Source: Choanephora cucurbitarum
Taxonomy: Eukaryota > Mucoromycota > Mucoromycetes > Mucorales > Choanephoraceae
DNA: 64,000 nucleotides
Reading direction: 5' to 3'
Assembly (NCBI GenBank): GCA_025331435.1
Contig: JAIWNI010000099.1
Coordinates: forward strand, 1 to 64,000
Shown here: positions 33,302 through 44,709 of the stretch, one piece after another
How the letters are laid out: the number at the start of each line of letters is the position of its first letter
Numbering within the stretch: the first letter of the stretch is position 1
Position numbers and translations under genes: made by a program
The notes under the pieces: generated by a model
The model's database searches: none
What the model was told of the DNA's origin: nothing
Seen by the model: only the letters and a program-made list of their open reading frames with translations

Positions 33302-34872
33302 ATGTTGATTGTCATAGACGAACAACAGGACGTGCGCCCCTATACAGACAAAGCCAATAATTTTATTGGCCTGAAACTTTTGAGTGTCTTTAGTATCGGC
33401 TGTATTGGGTCAGCTCAAATGTTTTTACCTGTATTTTATAAAAAAGTACTTGAATTAGGCAATGATAAAATAGGTTTCATGTTTTCTATTAGTAAGTAAA
33501 AAATAAAAAAAAAATAGAGAAAATCAATTCATCTAATAAAAATCGATGATAAAAAAAAGCACCTCTTGTATCACTCATTGCCATGCCTTATTGGACTTCA
33601 CTTGTTGATAAAACAGGTGAATATAAAAAAGTGATGATAAGGAACATGTTGGTTGCTTTAGGCGTATGTTGTTATATATATATTAGGGGAAGGGACAAAA
33701 AAAAAGAATTAACATGGCTTGCAGTGTATTTGGTCGATTGCATTTGTTCCATATGTTTCTGAGCAAGATTGGATACGCATTCTATTGACTTCTATGGGAT
33801 GTTTTGGTTATGCCTTCTTTGGCTATCCAGTCATTGCCGCTTTAGTGGATGCAGTTACTTTGAGAGTATTGGCCGAGAGAAAGGATCTTTATGGCCGGCA
33901 AAAGATCGGCGTGCCTATTGGTTTTGCCTCCTCTGTCTTTCTTACGGGCTTTCTGATCGAAAAGTTCGGTTCACCTTATGCTCTCTTTGTTGTGTTTGGG
34001 GCTTTCGCTCTTTTGTTTATAATGACCATAGCCTGTATTGACATGCAGCCACCTGAATACGAACCTTTAGATGAAAATACTGATTATGGAGCTACCACAC
34101 CACCACAGCCTTTTGTAGCTCAAGTAAAAGATGATGATGATGACAGCGAGTGTGAGATCAATGATGAAAACCAGACAGTATCCATTTGGTACTTGTTGCA
34201 AACACCTGAATCAGTTCAGTTCTTTACCTTCGTCATCCTTCTGGGCTCTACTTTTTCTGTCATTCAAGCCTTTCTGTATTTATTCTTCGAGCATGATGTA
34301 GAGGGAGGAACAGCCTCTATGCTGGGCTTATTTGGACCATTAGGAAGTAGTACCGAAATTGTTTGTTTTTTCTTTTCAAAGCAGGCAAGTAAGAAGTTCT
34401 ACTCTTTTTTTTTGGCCAATCATTAACCTTTTTTAAAAACAAATAGATTTTCCATTCTATAGGACCTAATGCCATGTTGATTACATCCCAATGTTTTATT
34501 ATCTATCGTTGTTTTATCTATATGATTGCAACCGACTTGACATTTGGAGCATGGTTGGTCACTGTTACACAACTGCTTCATGGCATGGGATTCTCTTTGG
34601 CTTGGAGTGCAGGCGCTTTACAGGCAGATCGTATTGCACCCTCACATCTGAAAAGTAGTGCTCAAGGCTTATTGAACATGGCCTACAATGGCGTAAGTGG
34701 GTTCAATGTGCTCTTGACTGGTTATATCTATGAAACCTATGGAAGTAGAGCCATGTGGAGCTTTACTTTCTTCTTGGGCATCCTCAGTATTGTACTCTAT
34801 CAGTCTACTTACCTACGTAAAACTGTATTTACCTGGATTGCTAATTTAATTCGACAAAAATTCATTGCCTAA
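33302..34872 (+). CDS. Major facilitator superfamily transporter (MFS_1-like)
   Basis: Four exons: 33302-33491, 33560-33663, 33725-34388 and 34463-34872, 455 aa, all frames joining. About twelve hydrophobic segments are split by a central acidic cytoplasmic loop (KDDDDDSECEIND). The first helix starts at FIGLKLLSVFSIGCIGSAQM. The signature between helices 4 and 5 reads DLYGRQKIGVPIGFASSV, typical of the MFS_1-like (nucleoside/LacY-like) branch. The C-terminal half has GMGFSLAWSAGALQADRIAP. The substrate cannot be read from the sequence. The acceptor of exon 4 is a choice: a TAG 17 bases upstream also exists, but only the one used keeps the frame open. Confidence 0.82.
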
Positions 34873-34991
34873 GAAAGGTGTTATAAAGCTGATTTATTTT
34901 TTTGGAAGCATTTCGAGAATTTTTTTTAAGAAAAAGACAGTCCTGTCTTTTCCTTTTTTCTTTTTCTTTCTAGATAACATAAAGTTTCATT

Positions 34992-37423
34992 ATGGCCAAA
35001 AACAAGAAGCAAGAAGTGCAAAAAGTCAACGCTAAACTGGTCAAGCGTGCCAAAGACAAAGAGACACTTCAAGATCTCGAAGAAAAAGCTAGTCATCCTG
35101 TAAGCTCATGCATCGATCTCATCATTCTCAAACTCATCGATCTGATTATAGGAAAACTATACCAATGCCAAATTATTTTCAGAACTTCCCTTGACAGAAA
35201 AGACAAAGAAGGGCTTGGATCGAGCCAACTTTAAACAAATGACCGAGATTCAGCGTAAGGGCATTCCTTTGGCTTTAGCTAAACGTGATGTGCTCGGTGC
35301 TGCCAAAACAGGCAGTGGTAAAACCCTCAGTTTCCTGATTCCTGTAAGTTATCCTTAAACCCCCATCCCCCTCTTTCCGAAAACTCACCAGACATTTAGG
35401 TCTTGGAAATCTTATTTCGACAACAATGGAACGTAGCAGATGGATTAGGTGCCTTGATCATTTCACCTACTCGAGAATTAGCTGTTCAGATTTTCGAAGT
35501 CCTCAAGAAGATCGGTAAATCACACACGTTTTCAGCCGGTTTGATCATCGGTGGCAAAGAATTCAAAGTGGAACAAGAGCGTATCTCTCGCATGAACATC
35601 TTGGTCTGTACACCAGGCCGTCTCTTACAACACATGGATCAGTCTGTCGGCTTTTCATATGACAACCTTCAAATGCTTGTGTTGGACGAAGCTGATCGTA
35701 TCATGGACATGGGTTTCCAGAACACCATGAATGCTATCTTGGAAAACTTGCCTCGCTCAAGACAGACATTGATGTTTTCAGCTACCCAAACTCGCTCTGT
35801 CAAAGATCTCGCTCGACTCTCACTTAAGGATCCTGAATATGTGGCCGTTCACGAAAAGGCCGAACATAGTACACCCAAGACGCTCTCCCAGCATTATGTG
35901 GTTGCTGAACTTCACAAGAAACTAGATGTTCTGTTTTCATTCATCAAGACCCATCTTAAGAACAAGACGATTGTGTTCTTGAGTAGTTGTAAACAAGCAC
36001 GATTTGTATATGAATCGTTCTGTAAACTCCAGCCTGGTGTGCCAGTGATGCACTTACATGGTAAACAAAAGCAGACAAAACGTGTAGAGATCTTCAGGAA
36101 GTTTACTTCTAGCCAACATGCCGTCTTGCTCTGTACCGATATTGCTGCTCGAGGTCTTGATTTTCCTGCTGTCGATTGGGTTTTGCAGCTGGATTGTCCT
36201 GAAGATGCCGATACATACATTCACCGTGTTGGTCGAACAGCTCGTTTTGATGCAGATGGTCATGCTTTGTTGATCATGGTGCCCTCTGAGGTAGAAGGTA
36301 TGTTGGAGGAGCTCAAAAAGAAGCGTGTGCCTATAGAAGAGATCAAGATCAGAACCAGTAAGCAACAATCGATCCAGAAACAACTTCAGAGTTTCTGTTT
36401 CCAAAACCCCGAAATCAAATATCTGGCTCAACGTGCCTTTGTGGCCTACATGCGATCTGTTTACCTTCAACGCAACAAAAAGGTATTTGATGTGACAGCT
36501 TTGCCTGCTGAAGAATTTGCTCATTCGCTTGGTCTGGCAGGTGCTCCCAAGATCAAGTTTGTTAAGAAGACAGAGAAAAAGAGCATGGGCCCTCAAGAGC
36601 CTAAGGAAAGTGATTCAGAAGAAGAAGAGAGTGAGGATGAAGCTAAGCAACAAAAGACAAAGTACGATCGTATGTTCCAAAGAAAGAACCAGGACATTTT
36701 ATCAGAACATTACAACAAACTGGTGGATTATGAAGGTGATAAGATGCCATTGACTGGCGGTGTAGAAGAAGACGATGATGAGGACTTCTTGACCATCCAA
36801 CGTGCTAATCATGACCTGGAAAGCGAAGCATCATCAGGAGAAGAAATGAACCAGATCGAAGGTGAAAATATATCCAAGCGTAAACTTAAGATGACCAAGA
36901 AGGAGAGAATCAAGAAAATGCCTCGAGGTGAAAAGACAGTATTTGATGAAGAAGGCAATGCTCATGCCATGTACGAACTCATTGATGAAAAGGACTTCTT
37001 GAAGGATGGTGACGCTAAATCACAGATCAAATCATTTATCCAAGAAAAGGGTGAATTGATGGAAACAGCAGATAAAGAAGACAAAGAATATGCCAAACAA
37101 AAGAAGTTGGAAAAGAAGATCAAGCGAAAGGAGCGTGAGAGAGCTGTAAGTGTTAGATCCTAAGAATTCTTCATGGTATTTACCTTCTCTTTATATAGGC
37201 TATGCGCGATGAAGAAGATGGTTCAATGGATGAAGCTATGTCTGGATCAGAATCTGAGTCTGAATCAGAAGAAGAAGAAGAAGAGGATCGTAAGCGTAAA
37301 TGGTTCGAAGACAGCGAATCAGAGGAAGAAGATTCCAGCAACAAGAAGAGAGTGATTGATATTGAAGAGCCTCAAACATTAGAAGATCAAGAAGCCTTAG
37401 CACTCAAGCTGTTGGGTGCTTAG
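34992..37423 (+). CDS. DBP4: DEAD-box RNA helicase Dbp4/Hca4 (DDX10-type)
   Basis: Four exons: 34992-35099, 35152-35343, 35400-37145 and 37199-37423, 756 aa (yeast Dbp4 is 770). Motifs in order: Q motif region [16 protein letters not shown], Walker [10 protein letters not shown], Ia [21 protein letters not shown] in [14 protein letters not shown] (about residue 197), SAT in MFSATQTRS, then [14 protein letters not shown] and [10 protein letters not shown]. After the helicase core comes the Dbp4-specific extension ([20 protein letters not shown], then [17 protein letters not shown]) and a long acidic-basic C-terminus. Dbp4 works in the nucleolus in early 18S rRNA processing and release of U14 snoRNA. 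The exon 2 acceptor TTATAG at 35151 was chosen over TTTTCAG at 35182, since only the first keeps the conserved [16 protein letters not shown] in frame. Confidence 0.95.
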
Positions 37424-37519
37424 ACTGCTTTTTCCCTTGTATATTTTAATAATTAGATTTCAATAAAGAAAAATATTTTTTTAAAGATCTCGCGATAATT
37501 TTTTTTATTTTGTTTTTAC

Positions 37520-37984
37520 ATGTCAGAAGACGAAGAAGCCACTGCATTAACACCTTATCGTTTCTCGTTTGAACTAAGGAACGATCCAGTACGAGGTCGA
37601 GGTGTATTTACCAATGAGCCACTTGGTCGAAATACGTTGATCGAGATCTCGCCTATTCTGTTCTTCAATGCAGCTGAATATGAAGAGCATGGCAAGTATA
37701 CAATCTTGGATCATTATACTTATTGCTGGAAAGACGGATTTGCTTTGGCCCTAGGCTTGGGCTCTATGTTCAACCACGATAACTCGCCTAATGTTGGCTT
37801 CATTCGAGATATACCCAACAAGCTGATTCGATATGTTACACTGAGACCCATTGAAAAGGGAGAAGAATTATGCATATCGTATGGTCAACATCTTTGGTTT
37901 GAAGATTCACAACAATCTCAACAACCAGAGGCATCTTCAGATGAGGAACCTTTACCTTTCGGAGACACGAGCGATGATGAATAA
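37520..37984 (+). CDS. Short SET-domain protein, putative lysine methyltransferase
   Basis: A single exon of 154 aa. Nearly the whole protein is a compact SET domain: PVRGRGVFTNEPLGRNTLIE near residues 23-42 (the GxG cofactor strand), LGLGSMFNHDNSPNVGF near 86-102 (the NHxxxPN cofactor and substrate box), and PIEKGEELCISYG near 117-129 with the catalytic-type Tyr. There is no pre-SET or post-SET zinc domain and no insertion, so this is a minimal SET protein. The C-terminus is acidic. Substrate unknown; histone and non-histone targets are both possible. It starts 96 bp after the Dbp4 stop on the same strand and is convergent with the Rps14 gene. Confidence 0.85.
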   Translation: MSEDEEATALTPYRFSFELRNDPVRGRGVFTNEPLGRNTLIEISPILFFNAAEYEEHGKYTILDHYTYCWKDGFALALGLGSMFNHDNSPNVGFIRDIPNKLIRYVTLRPIEKGEELCISYGQHLWFEDSQQSQQPEASSDEEPLPFGDTSDDE

Positions 37985-38129
37985 TAGACATACACACACA
38001 CACACACTATAGAATAAACTTATCACATAACATATAGATGCCATTACACAAATACACAGTTTAATTCACTTAAAAAATGGTTTGAAATGACAAAAAAAGG
38101 TAAAAAAAGAGAGAAGGAAGGCGATACGC

Positions 38130-38774
38130 TTAGAGACGACGACCACGACGACCACCCTTTCTACGGGTAGAGTCAGTGGGGATAGGAGTGACATCTTCAA
38201 TACGACCGATTCTCATACCAGCACGGGCAAGAGCACGGAGAGCGGCTTGACCACCAGGACCAGGAGTCTTGGTACCAGTACCACCAGTAGCTCTGAGCTT
38301 AACGTGGAGAGCGTTGATACCGAGTTCCTTACACTTGGCAGCAACTTGTTGAGCAGCCAACATGGCAGCATAAGGAGAAGATTCATCACGATCAGCCTTG
38401 ACTTGCATACCACCAGTGATACGAGAGATGGTTTCACGGCCAGAGAGATCAGTAACGTGAACGAAGGTATCGTTGAAAGAAGCAAAGATGTGAGCAACAC
38501 CGAAGACCAATTCGCCTTCACGGACTTGAGGACCGAGTTGGACCTTTTCAACAACCTTAGGAGCAGCAGCCTTCTTGGACTATCAAGTAAAGGATGATGA
38601 GTGGACGATTCATTATATTTTATGCAACCCATTCAACACCCATCCATCCATCTATCTTCCATTTAATCCATCCATCCGTTGTTGCACATTTGAAAGGAGA
38701 GTTTGGAAGATAAAGTGTGTGTATGGTGTTGCTTGTACTGTTGGGTTGACTTCTACTAAAGTGTATATTACCAT
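38130..38774 (-). CDS. RPS14: 40S ribosomal protein uS11 (Rps14)
   Basis: Exon 1 is the ATG alone (38774-38772), followed by a 192-nt intron (GTAATA...TAG) and exon 2 at 38579-38130; 150 aa. Exon 2 starts [19 protein letters not shown] and continues with [40 protein letters not shown], and [20 protein letters not shown], ending in the basic [11 protein letters not shown]. These are the signature blocks of uS11, which binds the 18S rRNA at the platform of the small subunit. A long first intron right after the start codon is common in fungal ribosomal-protein genes. The exon 1 placement is inferred from phase and splice signal, since one codon gives no protein evidence. Confidence 0.93.
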
Positions 38775-39017
38775 GTTGGATCGAAATGAAAGAGAAGGAT
38801 CTCAAGATGGGCTTTTACCTGTCAACTATAAATGTGAATGAGAATCCCCGAAATTCGGCCTCCGCATACAAGTATATTTTTTGGAAGTACGCTTTACTCC
38901 TTTTTAGGAATAATCAACGAATTGAAAAGACTCAAAGGAATGTATATCACTCACCTCTTAAATACATATCAAAGTTGATTTCTGCTCATAAAAAAAAAAT
39001 AAAGTCTGGCACAATTA

Positions 39018-39143
39018 ATGCTATACCCAACATCGCTGGGCAAAGAAATTGCACGCAAAGTGTTAGGAACCAAAAGACAACGGTCTAATACTCAATTCAT
39101 CGCCTATCCTTCTAATGAAGCAAGCGATATCAAGATTGATCTC
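39018..39143 (+). CDS. Possible first exon of an unidentified small gene
   Basis: ATG at 39018 opens 42 codons (MLYPTSLGKEIARKVLG, then TKRQRSNTQFIAYPSNE) up to a good donor GTATGT at 39144. The composition is protein-like and basic, reminiscent of a short mitochondrial protein N-terminus, but I do not recognise it. A continuation from an acceptor TTCAG near 39178 would add 26 residues of hydrophobic sequence and stop; this is not convincing. It may be a truncated gene or a small gene whose later exon I missed. Confidence 0.3.
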
Positions 39144-39178
39144 GTATGTTTTTAAGACCTTCTTTTCTTCTTCTTCAG

Positions 39179-39976
39179 CAGCTAGCTTTGTCTCTCTTAA
39201 GATCTTCAAGTTGCTTTGACTGTATCCTGTCTATTCTAACATGTTATGGTTAATTGAGTAGAAAAAGAAGTGTTGTTTTCTATTGTTCTGTCTGTGACAC
39301 CTATATTATGATTCATCTTGAGTATAAAATTAGTTGAGCATCTCTGGATAGCATGGTAATCATGTTGAGCTGACAATATACAGTCTGTCCTGAAGAACAT
39401 GGTTGAAACTTGTTTCTTTTTGTTTATTGTGGGTCTATACTACCACGCTATCAATTAATAAGTTGAAAATTCCCCTGAAAGCTTAAATTCGCCCTTCTTT
39501 TTATACATTTACTTGCTAACATATGGCTCAACAATAAGTGTCTCTATTTATTACCTGTATAGCTATACAAGGTTAGAAAAAGCAATCAAGTTCATTTGAT
39601 AATCAAAGAGGAATACTTATACCGATATGCTCAAACAACCAAAAAGTCAGTGACCATTTATAACCAACTATACAAAAGGGATAAAGAAGCAGCATAACAA
39701 GGATCTTTGGTGCCTGACTTGCTAAGTCAATGCATCACCATATCCTTGCTATATTATCAAACAATTGAGAAACTTGATCTCTTTCATTGAAAACCTACCC
39801 AAATTTCTAACTCCATCACTTCATTTCGTTGGTCATTTCCCTCTCCCTCCCTTTTTTTTTTTATGCATAGTCATCATAAGAATAAATGTAGAGCTTTTTT
39901 TTTTATTCATACGGGCAAGATAAATGTACAATTTCTTATAGATGAAGTTTTATTTTTTTTTCTCTCTCTCTTCAAT
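39179..39976. other. Intergenic region
   Basis: AT-rich, with no gene found apart from the doubtful continuation of the exon at 39018. The right end (39840-39976) is pyrimidine-rich and forms the 3' flank of the eIF3g gene. Confidence 0.45.
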
Positions 39977-41329
39977 TTAAGAACTTCTAGCAAATTCAAC
40001 TCTCAAAATCAAGTTGTCATAACCATAACCATTGATAGCCTGTTGAGCTCTTTCAGCTTGTTCACGCTCACTGAAAGAAACAAAAGCGAAGCCCTTACAG
40101 AGGTTTGTTTCACGGTCACGAGCAAGGTAGACACGAGCAATACTGCCAAAGCGACTGAACAAATCATAGATATCGTTATCAGTAACATCTTCAGACAAGT
40201 TAGTCACACGGAGTGTAGCAGAATCATCACGCTTCTGTTCACTACGCATGGATTCACCAGTAGGAGCACCGCCGTTGGTAGCAGGAGCACCACCAGCTGC
40301 CTTGTTACGGAGATGAGGAGGTGTGTATTTGGTAGGACCAGAACCAGACACGCTTTCGAGAGAGGGGCTGGCAGCAGCAGCAGCAGCAGCATCTAAACTA
40401 TCCAATTTGACAGCTTCAATGGTAGAAGCAATCTCATCCATAGGTTGCATTGTATCTTTGTAAGGACATTTGCTTGTAAAGTGCTCGCCCTTACAAATAC
40501 GACAGGCAATGCTCTTTGTCTTGGCTTGAGCCTTGATCTTATTCTTGGCTTCTTCTTCAGCAACGGCTTCAGCACTCTATTATAAAATCCATGTTGAATA
40601 AAAAAAAACCCCCATTCCCTTTCTCTTTTTATGATTACCTTGCCAGTAGCAGAGCCGAGCTTGAGAGGGATATTTTCACCAATCGTGGTTGTAGAAAGGT
40701 CAGGGCCAGCTTTTTTACCAGCTTCTTCACCGAATTTAGCCCACTTTTTACGTTCAGCTACAGCTTTGTTGACATGTTCAGTAACGAGCTTGGCACGAAT
40801 CTTACGAGTAACCTATTTGTATGTGTAAGATAACCGATTCAACATAACGTGTGATACTAAAGAGGAACAAAAAGGGGAAAAGAGTAGAAAGTCTAGATGA
40901 CATCTCGAAATGCGCGTATGCTTTTCTAGTCAACTTTCTCCTGTCTCTCTCTCTCTCTCTAAGGGAATATACTACTTTCTACTCTGTTTCTTTTTTCCTC
41001 TCTAGTGCTGATGAAGTTGGTGATTATCTAACCTTCACTTTCTTGCCATCGTCGTTTTCTCTGTATTCGATGATAACCTTGTTGCCATCTTCATCGGTAT
41101 ATACTTGAGGTTGGAAGCTTTCTGATATAGAACGAATGGATACATAAGTATCAATACGAAAAAAATTAAAAAAGAGAGAAAGTACCTTCTTCATCGTATT
41201 CATCAGCCCAAGAAGCCTTTCCAGGCATACTAAAATGAAATGTCAGTCATTCGTTCGATCTCGTTTTACTTTCTCTCGTCTTTTTTGTGTGTTTCTATAG
41301 GAATGAACATACGTAGTATCAACAGCCAT
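39977..41329 (-). CDS. TIF35: Translation initiation factor eIF3 subunit G
   Basis: Five exons: 41329-41313, 41229-41186, 41121-41033, 40812-40639 and 40576-39977, 307 aa (human eIF3g 320, yeast Tif35 274). The N-terminal part has KASWADEYDEE and VYTDEDGNKVIIEYRENDDG, the eIF3g N-terminal domain that contacts eIF3i. A CCHC-like zinc knuckle (CRICKGEHFTSKCPY, near 129-143) follows. An Ala/Gly-rich linker includes KYTPPHLRNK. The C-terminal RRM has RNP2 TLRVTNLSED and RNP1 CKGFAFVSFS. The protein acts in scanning and reinitiation on the 40S subunit. Its start is divergent from the deubiquitinase gene about 0.8 kb away. Confidence 0.95.
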
Positions 41330-42138
41330 TATATGAGTGAAAGTAAAATAAAAAAGGAAAAAAAATCTCACTTACTCCATTGATTTTTTCGCTGGTATAA
41401 TAAGCCACTCGAACATTTTTAAGTTACTGTAGAGTCCGGTCAGGCAAGAATCGGAGAGGTAATTTGGAAATGGTTCATGCTGATGTACTCTATTGTTTGA
41501 TACATTGACAATAAAAAGACAGTTTGAGTATAAAGCTATTCCTTGCACAAGCTATCGAATGCACTATGCGTTATACTGAACAATGGAACACAGTACACCT
41601 TGTCTACACTCATTCATAAAACAAAGTAAATTATAACGTCAGGTAGATTTCCTAATTCTGTAATTTTGACCCAAAATATCAACTTTCTTGTTTTGGTTAA
41701 ATCTTCAGACACTTTTTGGGAGGAATATTTTAGATCAAGAAAAGCTCTGTTCCAGTTTAGTAAAGCAATATTCATTCTATCAAACTGTTACTTATTTTCT
41801 CACTCACTCATATCCCCTCACCTCTCTCCAGAGAGTCACAACTTATAAAGTAATTTAATCTGATGATTTTCACCCCCTCATTTGATGTTGAGGACTTACT
41901 TTTTTTTCCCTCTTTCTTAATTGATCTCATAAAATGGCTCTTTATCATAAGTATGACTTTGTATATTTTCATTGGATTTCAATGTTGTATGAATGCATGT
42001 AGGGACAATGTAGCACAAGAGTCACACAGCTGGGTTAGCGATCTGCTTGGCTGTGAAAAAACACAAAAGCATTTATTTTTACACTATTTTTCTTTTTCCT
42101 TTTCTTTTCTTTTCTTTACACGCAAGTCATTTTTTTTC
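41330..42138. promoter_or_regulatory. Divergent intergenic region between eIF3g and USP genes
   Basis: About 0.8 kb separating the two start codons. It is AT-rich, with pyrimidine-rich runs just upstream of the plus-strand gene (42085-42138). Frames such as 41863-42306 run into exon 1 of the USP gene but have low-complexity Phe/Leu composition, so I treat them as non-coding. No specific element identified. Confidence 0.4.
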
Positions 42139-44459
42139 ATGTCAAGTACATCTTTGTTTAAATGGATGGGATTGGTATGTGTCATGAAAACACAACTCAT
42201 TTCAACCCACTTAACTTCTTCTATATGTACAAGCAGGGTCAACCCTCTGGAAAACCCACACATGGTGAAGGTGTTATTGAAGAAGGCGAGCGCTTTTTTG
42301 GATTAGAAAATGTAAGCCATTTATTTGAGTGACAGATACGTATTTTTTATTCACCCATCTTTATTTTTAGTTTGGAAATACTTGGTAAAAAAAAAACCAA
42401 TCTAGAGAAACCAAAGCCCTTATGACTGACTACTTCTTTTAGTTATTGTAACTCGGTAGTGCAAGCATTGTATTTTTGTAAGCCATTTCGAGAATGTGTT
42501 CTCAGCTTTCCTCATCAAGTGAACCCACCACCACCACCTACACATCCTTTGACGTCGCCCCTTCAATCAACATTTCCCAACTCACCTTCAGCAACCAGCT
42601 TCAATCATACATCCTCTTATTTCGCTAATGGCAACGGCAAAGTGAATGGTTCTATATCCAACTTAAATAAGCCTCGCATGGCCACAAATTGTGTCTCGAT
42701 GCAGAATGGTGGTTATGCTTCCTCTACTACCACCAACTCCTCTTCTTCTTCTACAACTACCACGGCGGCCACTACGAATACGGCCATACCTCCATCCAGC
42801 AACAGTACTACCTTGAATACACCACAAACTACAGTTGAAAAGGATCAAAACAACGTCAACATTGCTCCTGGTATGGAGGACACCATGTTCTATTCACTCA
42901 AAGATCTTTTCTGGAAGATATCGACCAACAAGAAAAAGACAGGTGTCATTGCACCCATCAATTTCATTAACAAAGTGAAGAAAGAGAATGGTAAGCATGC
43001 GTTTTAGAGATAAATAGTGTCTAAAACTTTTCTCTATAGAGCTTTTTCGCTCAAGTATGCATCAGGATGCACATGAATTCTTGAATTATCTTCTGAACAC
43101 CATTGCTGAAGATGTACAGAAATATCAACAAAAGATAACAGAGGATTTAGATAAAAAGGAAAACAGCAGTGATAGTAACAGTAGTCAAGGTATGCTTCTG
43201 TCCTGCTTCATTAGAATAACTGCTCATTTTTCTCTATAGGCAATGACCCAAAAAACACTTGGGTACATCAACTCTTTGAGGGAATTTTCTCAAATGAAAC
43301 CAAATGTCTTTCTTGTGAAACTGTAGGTAAAAAAAAAAGAATAGAGGTGGTGTTATGTTATATGGACTAAAGAAGAAAGGACCCAATAGATTACAAGTAG
43401 AGATGAATGTTTTATGGATCTATCCATTGATGTGGAAATGAATTCTTCAATTACTTCCTGTTTAAAACAATTCTCTGCCAGTGAGACCTTGTGTCACAAA
43501 AACAAGTACTTTTGTGATGTCTGTTCAGGTCTTCAAGAAGCTGAACGAAGGTAAATTGGATAGGGAAAGCACAGAACAATGAGACTAATGCTTTTGTTAA
43601 CAGAATGAAGATAAAGAAACTACCCAACATTCTAGCATTGCATTTAAAGCGATTCAAATATCAAGAACAGTTACAAAAATATATCAAGTTAACTTATCGA
43701 GTTGTCTTTCCATTTGAACTCAGGTTGTTTAATACTGTAAGTAAAAAAAAAAGAAGGTTTATAGAGAACAGCCCAAAAAAGAGTAAACATAGGATATATA
43801 TATATAGAGTGATGATACGGAAGATGCAGATCGTATGTATGAACTTTGGGGTATTGTTGTTCATATCGGAAGGTAAATAGGGAGAAAGTCAATACAGTAG
43901 ATAGGAGACTTATATTTTCCAAGTGGTCCTCATCATGGTCATTATGTCTCTATTATCAAGAGTCATGGTCAATGGATGTTATTTGATGACGATGTAGTGA
44001 CAGTAAGTTGGTTTTGTGTATTCACACACTTTTATTGATCTATTTCCTTCAAAGCCTATTCAAGAAGAAGATATCCAGAAATACTTTAGCGACCTTCCAG
44101 GCAGTGGCTCAGGCTATGTCTTGTTCTACCAAGCTGCCAACCTAGACATGGACGCCATTCATCCCAATCCTTATGATCTGTCCTTACAGCAGAACGGTCA
44201 TATGTTTGATTCTCACATCAATGCGTCTGTAGCTACCGTTCAGTCTGTTGAGCAACACCATCCATTTGATCTCAAGACATCTCAAGTGGATAGAAAAGAT
44301 GATATAGATGTGTCTGCCAGTCAATCATCGCCTGCTATTGAGACACTCAATAACGCAACAGCGTCGATACCAGAACCCATAGTTCCACCACCACAAGAAG
44401 AGAAGAAGACGCGATGGGGATTAGGTAGAAAATTTAGAGAAAAGAAGGAAAAGAAATAA
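42139..44459 (+). CDS. UBP9: Ubiquitin carboxyl-terminal hydrolase, USP12/46-Ubp9 type
   Basis: Eleven exons: 42139-42174, 42237-42311, 42371-42384, 42443-42990, 43040-43189, 43240-43322, 43390-43550, 43604-43736, 43808-43872, 43924-44002 and 44055-44459; 582 aa with all phases consistent. The catalytic Cys box [13 protein letters not shown] (Cys42) is assembled from a 14-nt exon and the next exon. Other landmarks: [12 protein letters not shown], zinc-ribbon cysteines CLSCET and [21 protein letters not shown], and the His box [11 protein letters not shown] with [10 protein letters not shown] Ser/Thr/Asn-rich insertion of about 120 residues interrupts the fingers region after the Cys box. In fission yeast and animals this class works with WD-repeat activators (Bun107/Bun62, UAF1/WDR20). 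The C-terminus is a disordered tail ending in Lys-rich sequence. Confidence 0.93.
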
Positions 44460-44709
44460 ATGATTTCCTGAATGAAAATAATGCCGGTAGGGCTTCGTGT
44501 TTAGAGTTTTCGTTCGAAATGCATTTCCTAAATAAGTACGAGGGATTGTCATTGCGTCAATGAATGATACGTCTTTCTATGCGAAAATCCTTATAAGTCA
44601 TCTTCTCTCCGAGCTTTGTTTCATGGGTTGAGAAACCCCTATAAAGATCATCTCCAGAAAAAAAAAACTCAATTCACGTAGATCATTTGTTCTTTACTTT
44701 TTTAAAAAA

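Noticed and set aside
33007..33325. Leu/Ser- and Lys/Arg-rich frames on both strands
   Set aside because: They are shadows of the polypurine tract.
35176..35190. TTTTCAG acceptor as the start of Dbp4 exon 2
   Set aside because: It breaks the frame immediately; the TTATAG acceptor at 35151 restores a conserved segment.
41863..42306. 147-codon frame before the deubiquitinase
   Set aside because: Phe/Leu-rich leader sequence; it does not encode the conserved protein in frame with exon 2 and was replaced by the spliced start at 42139.
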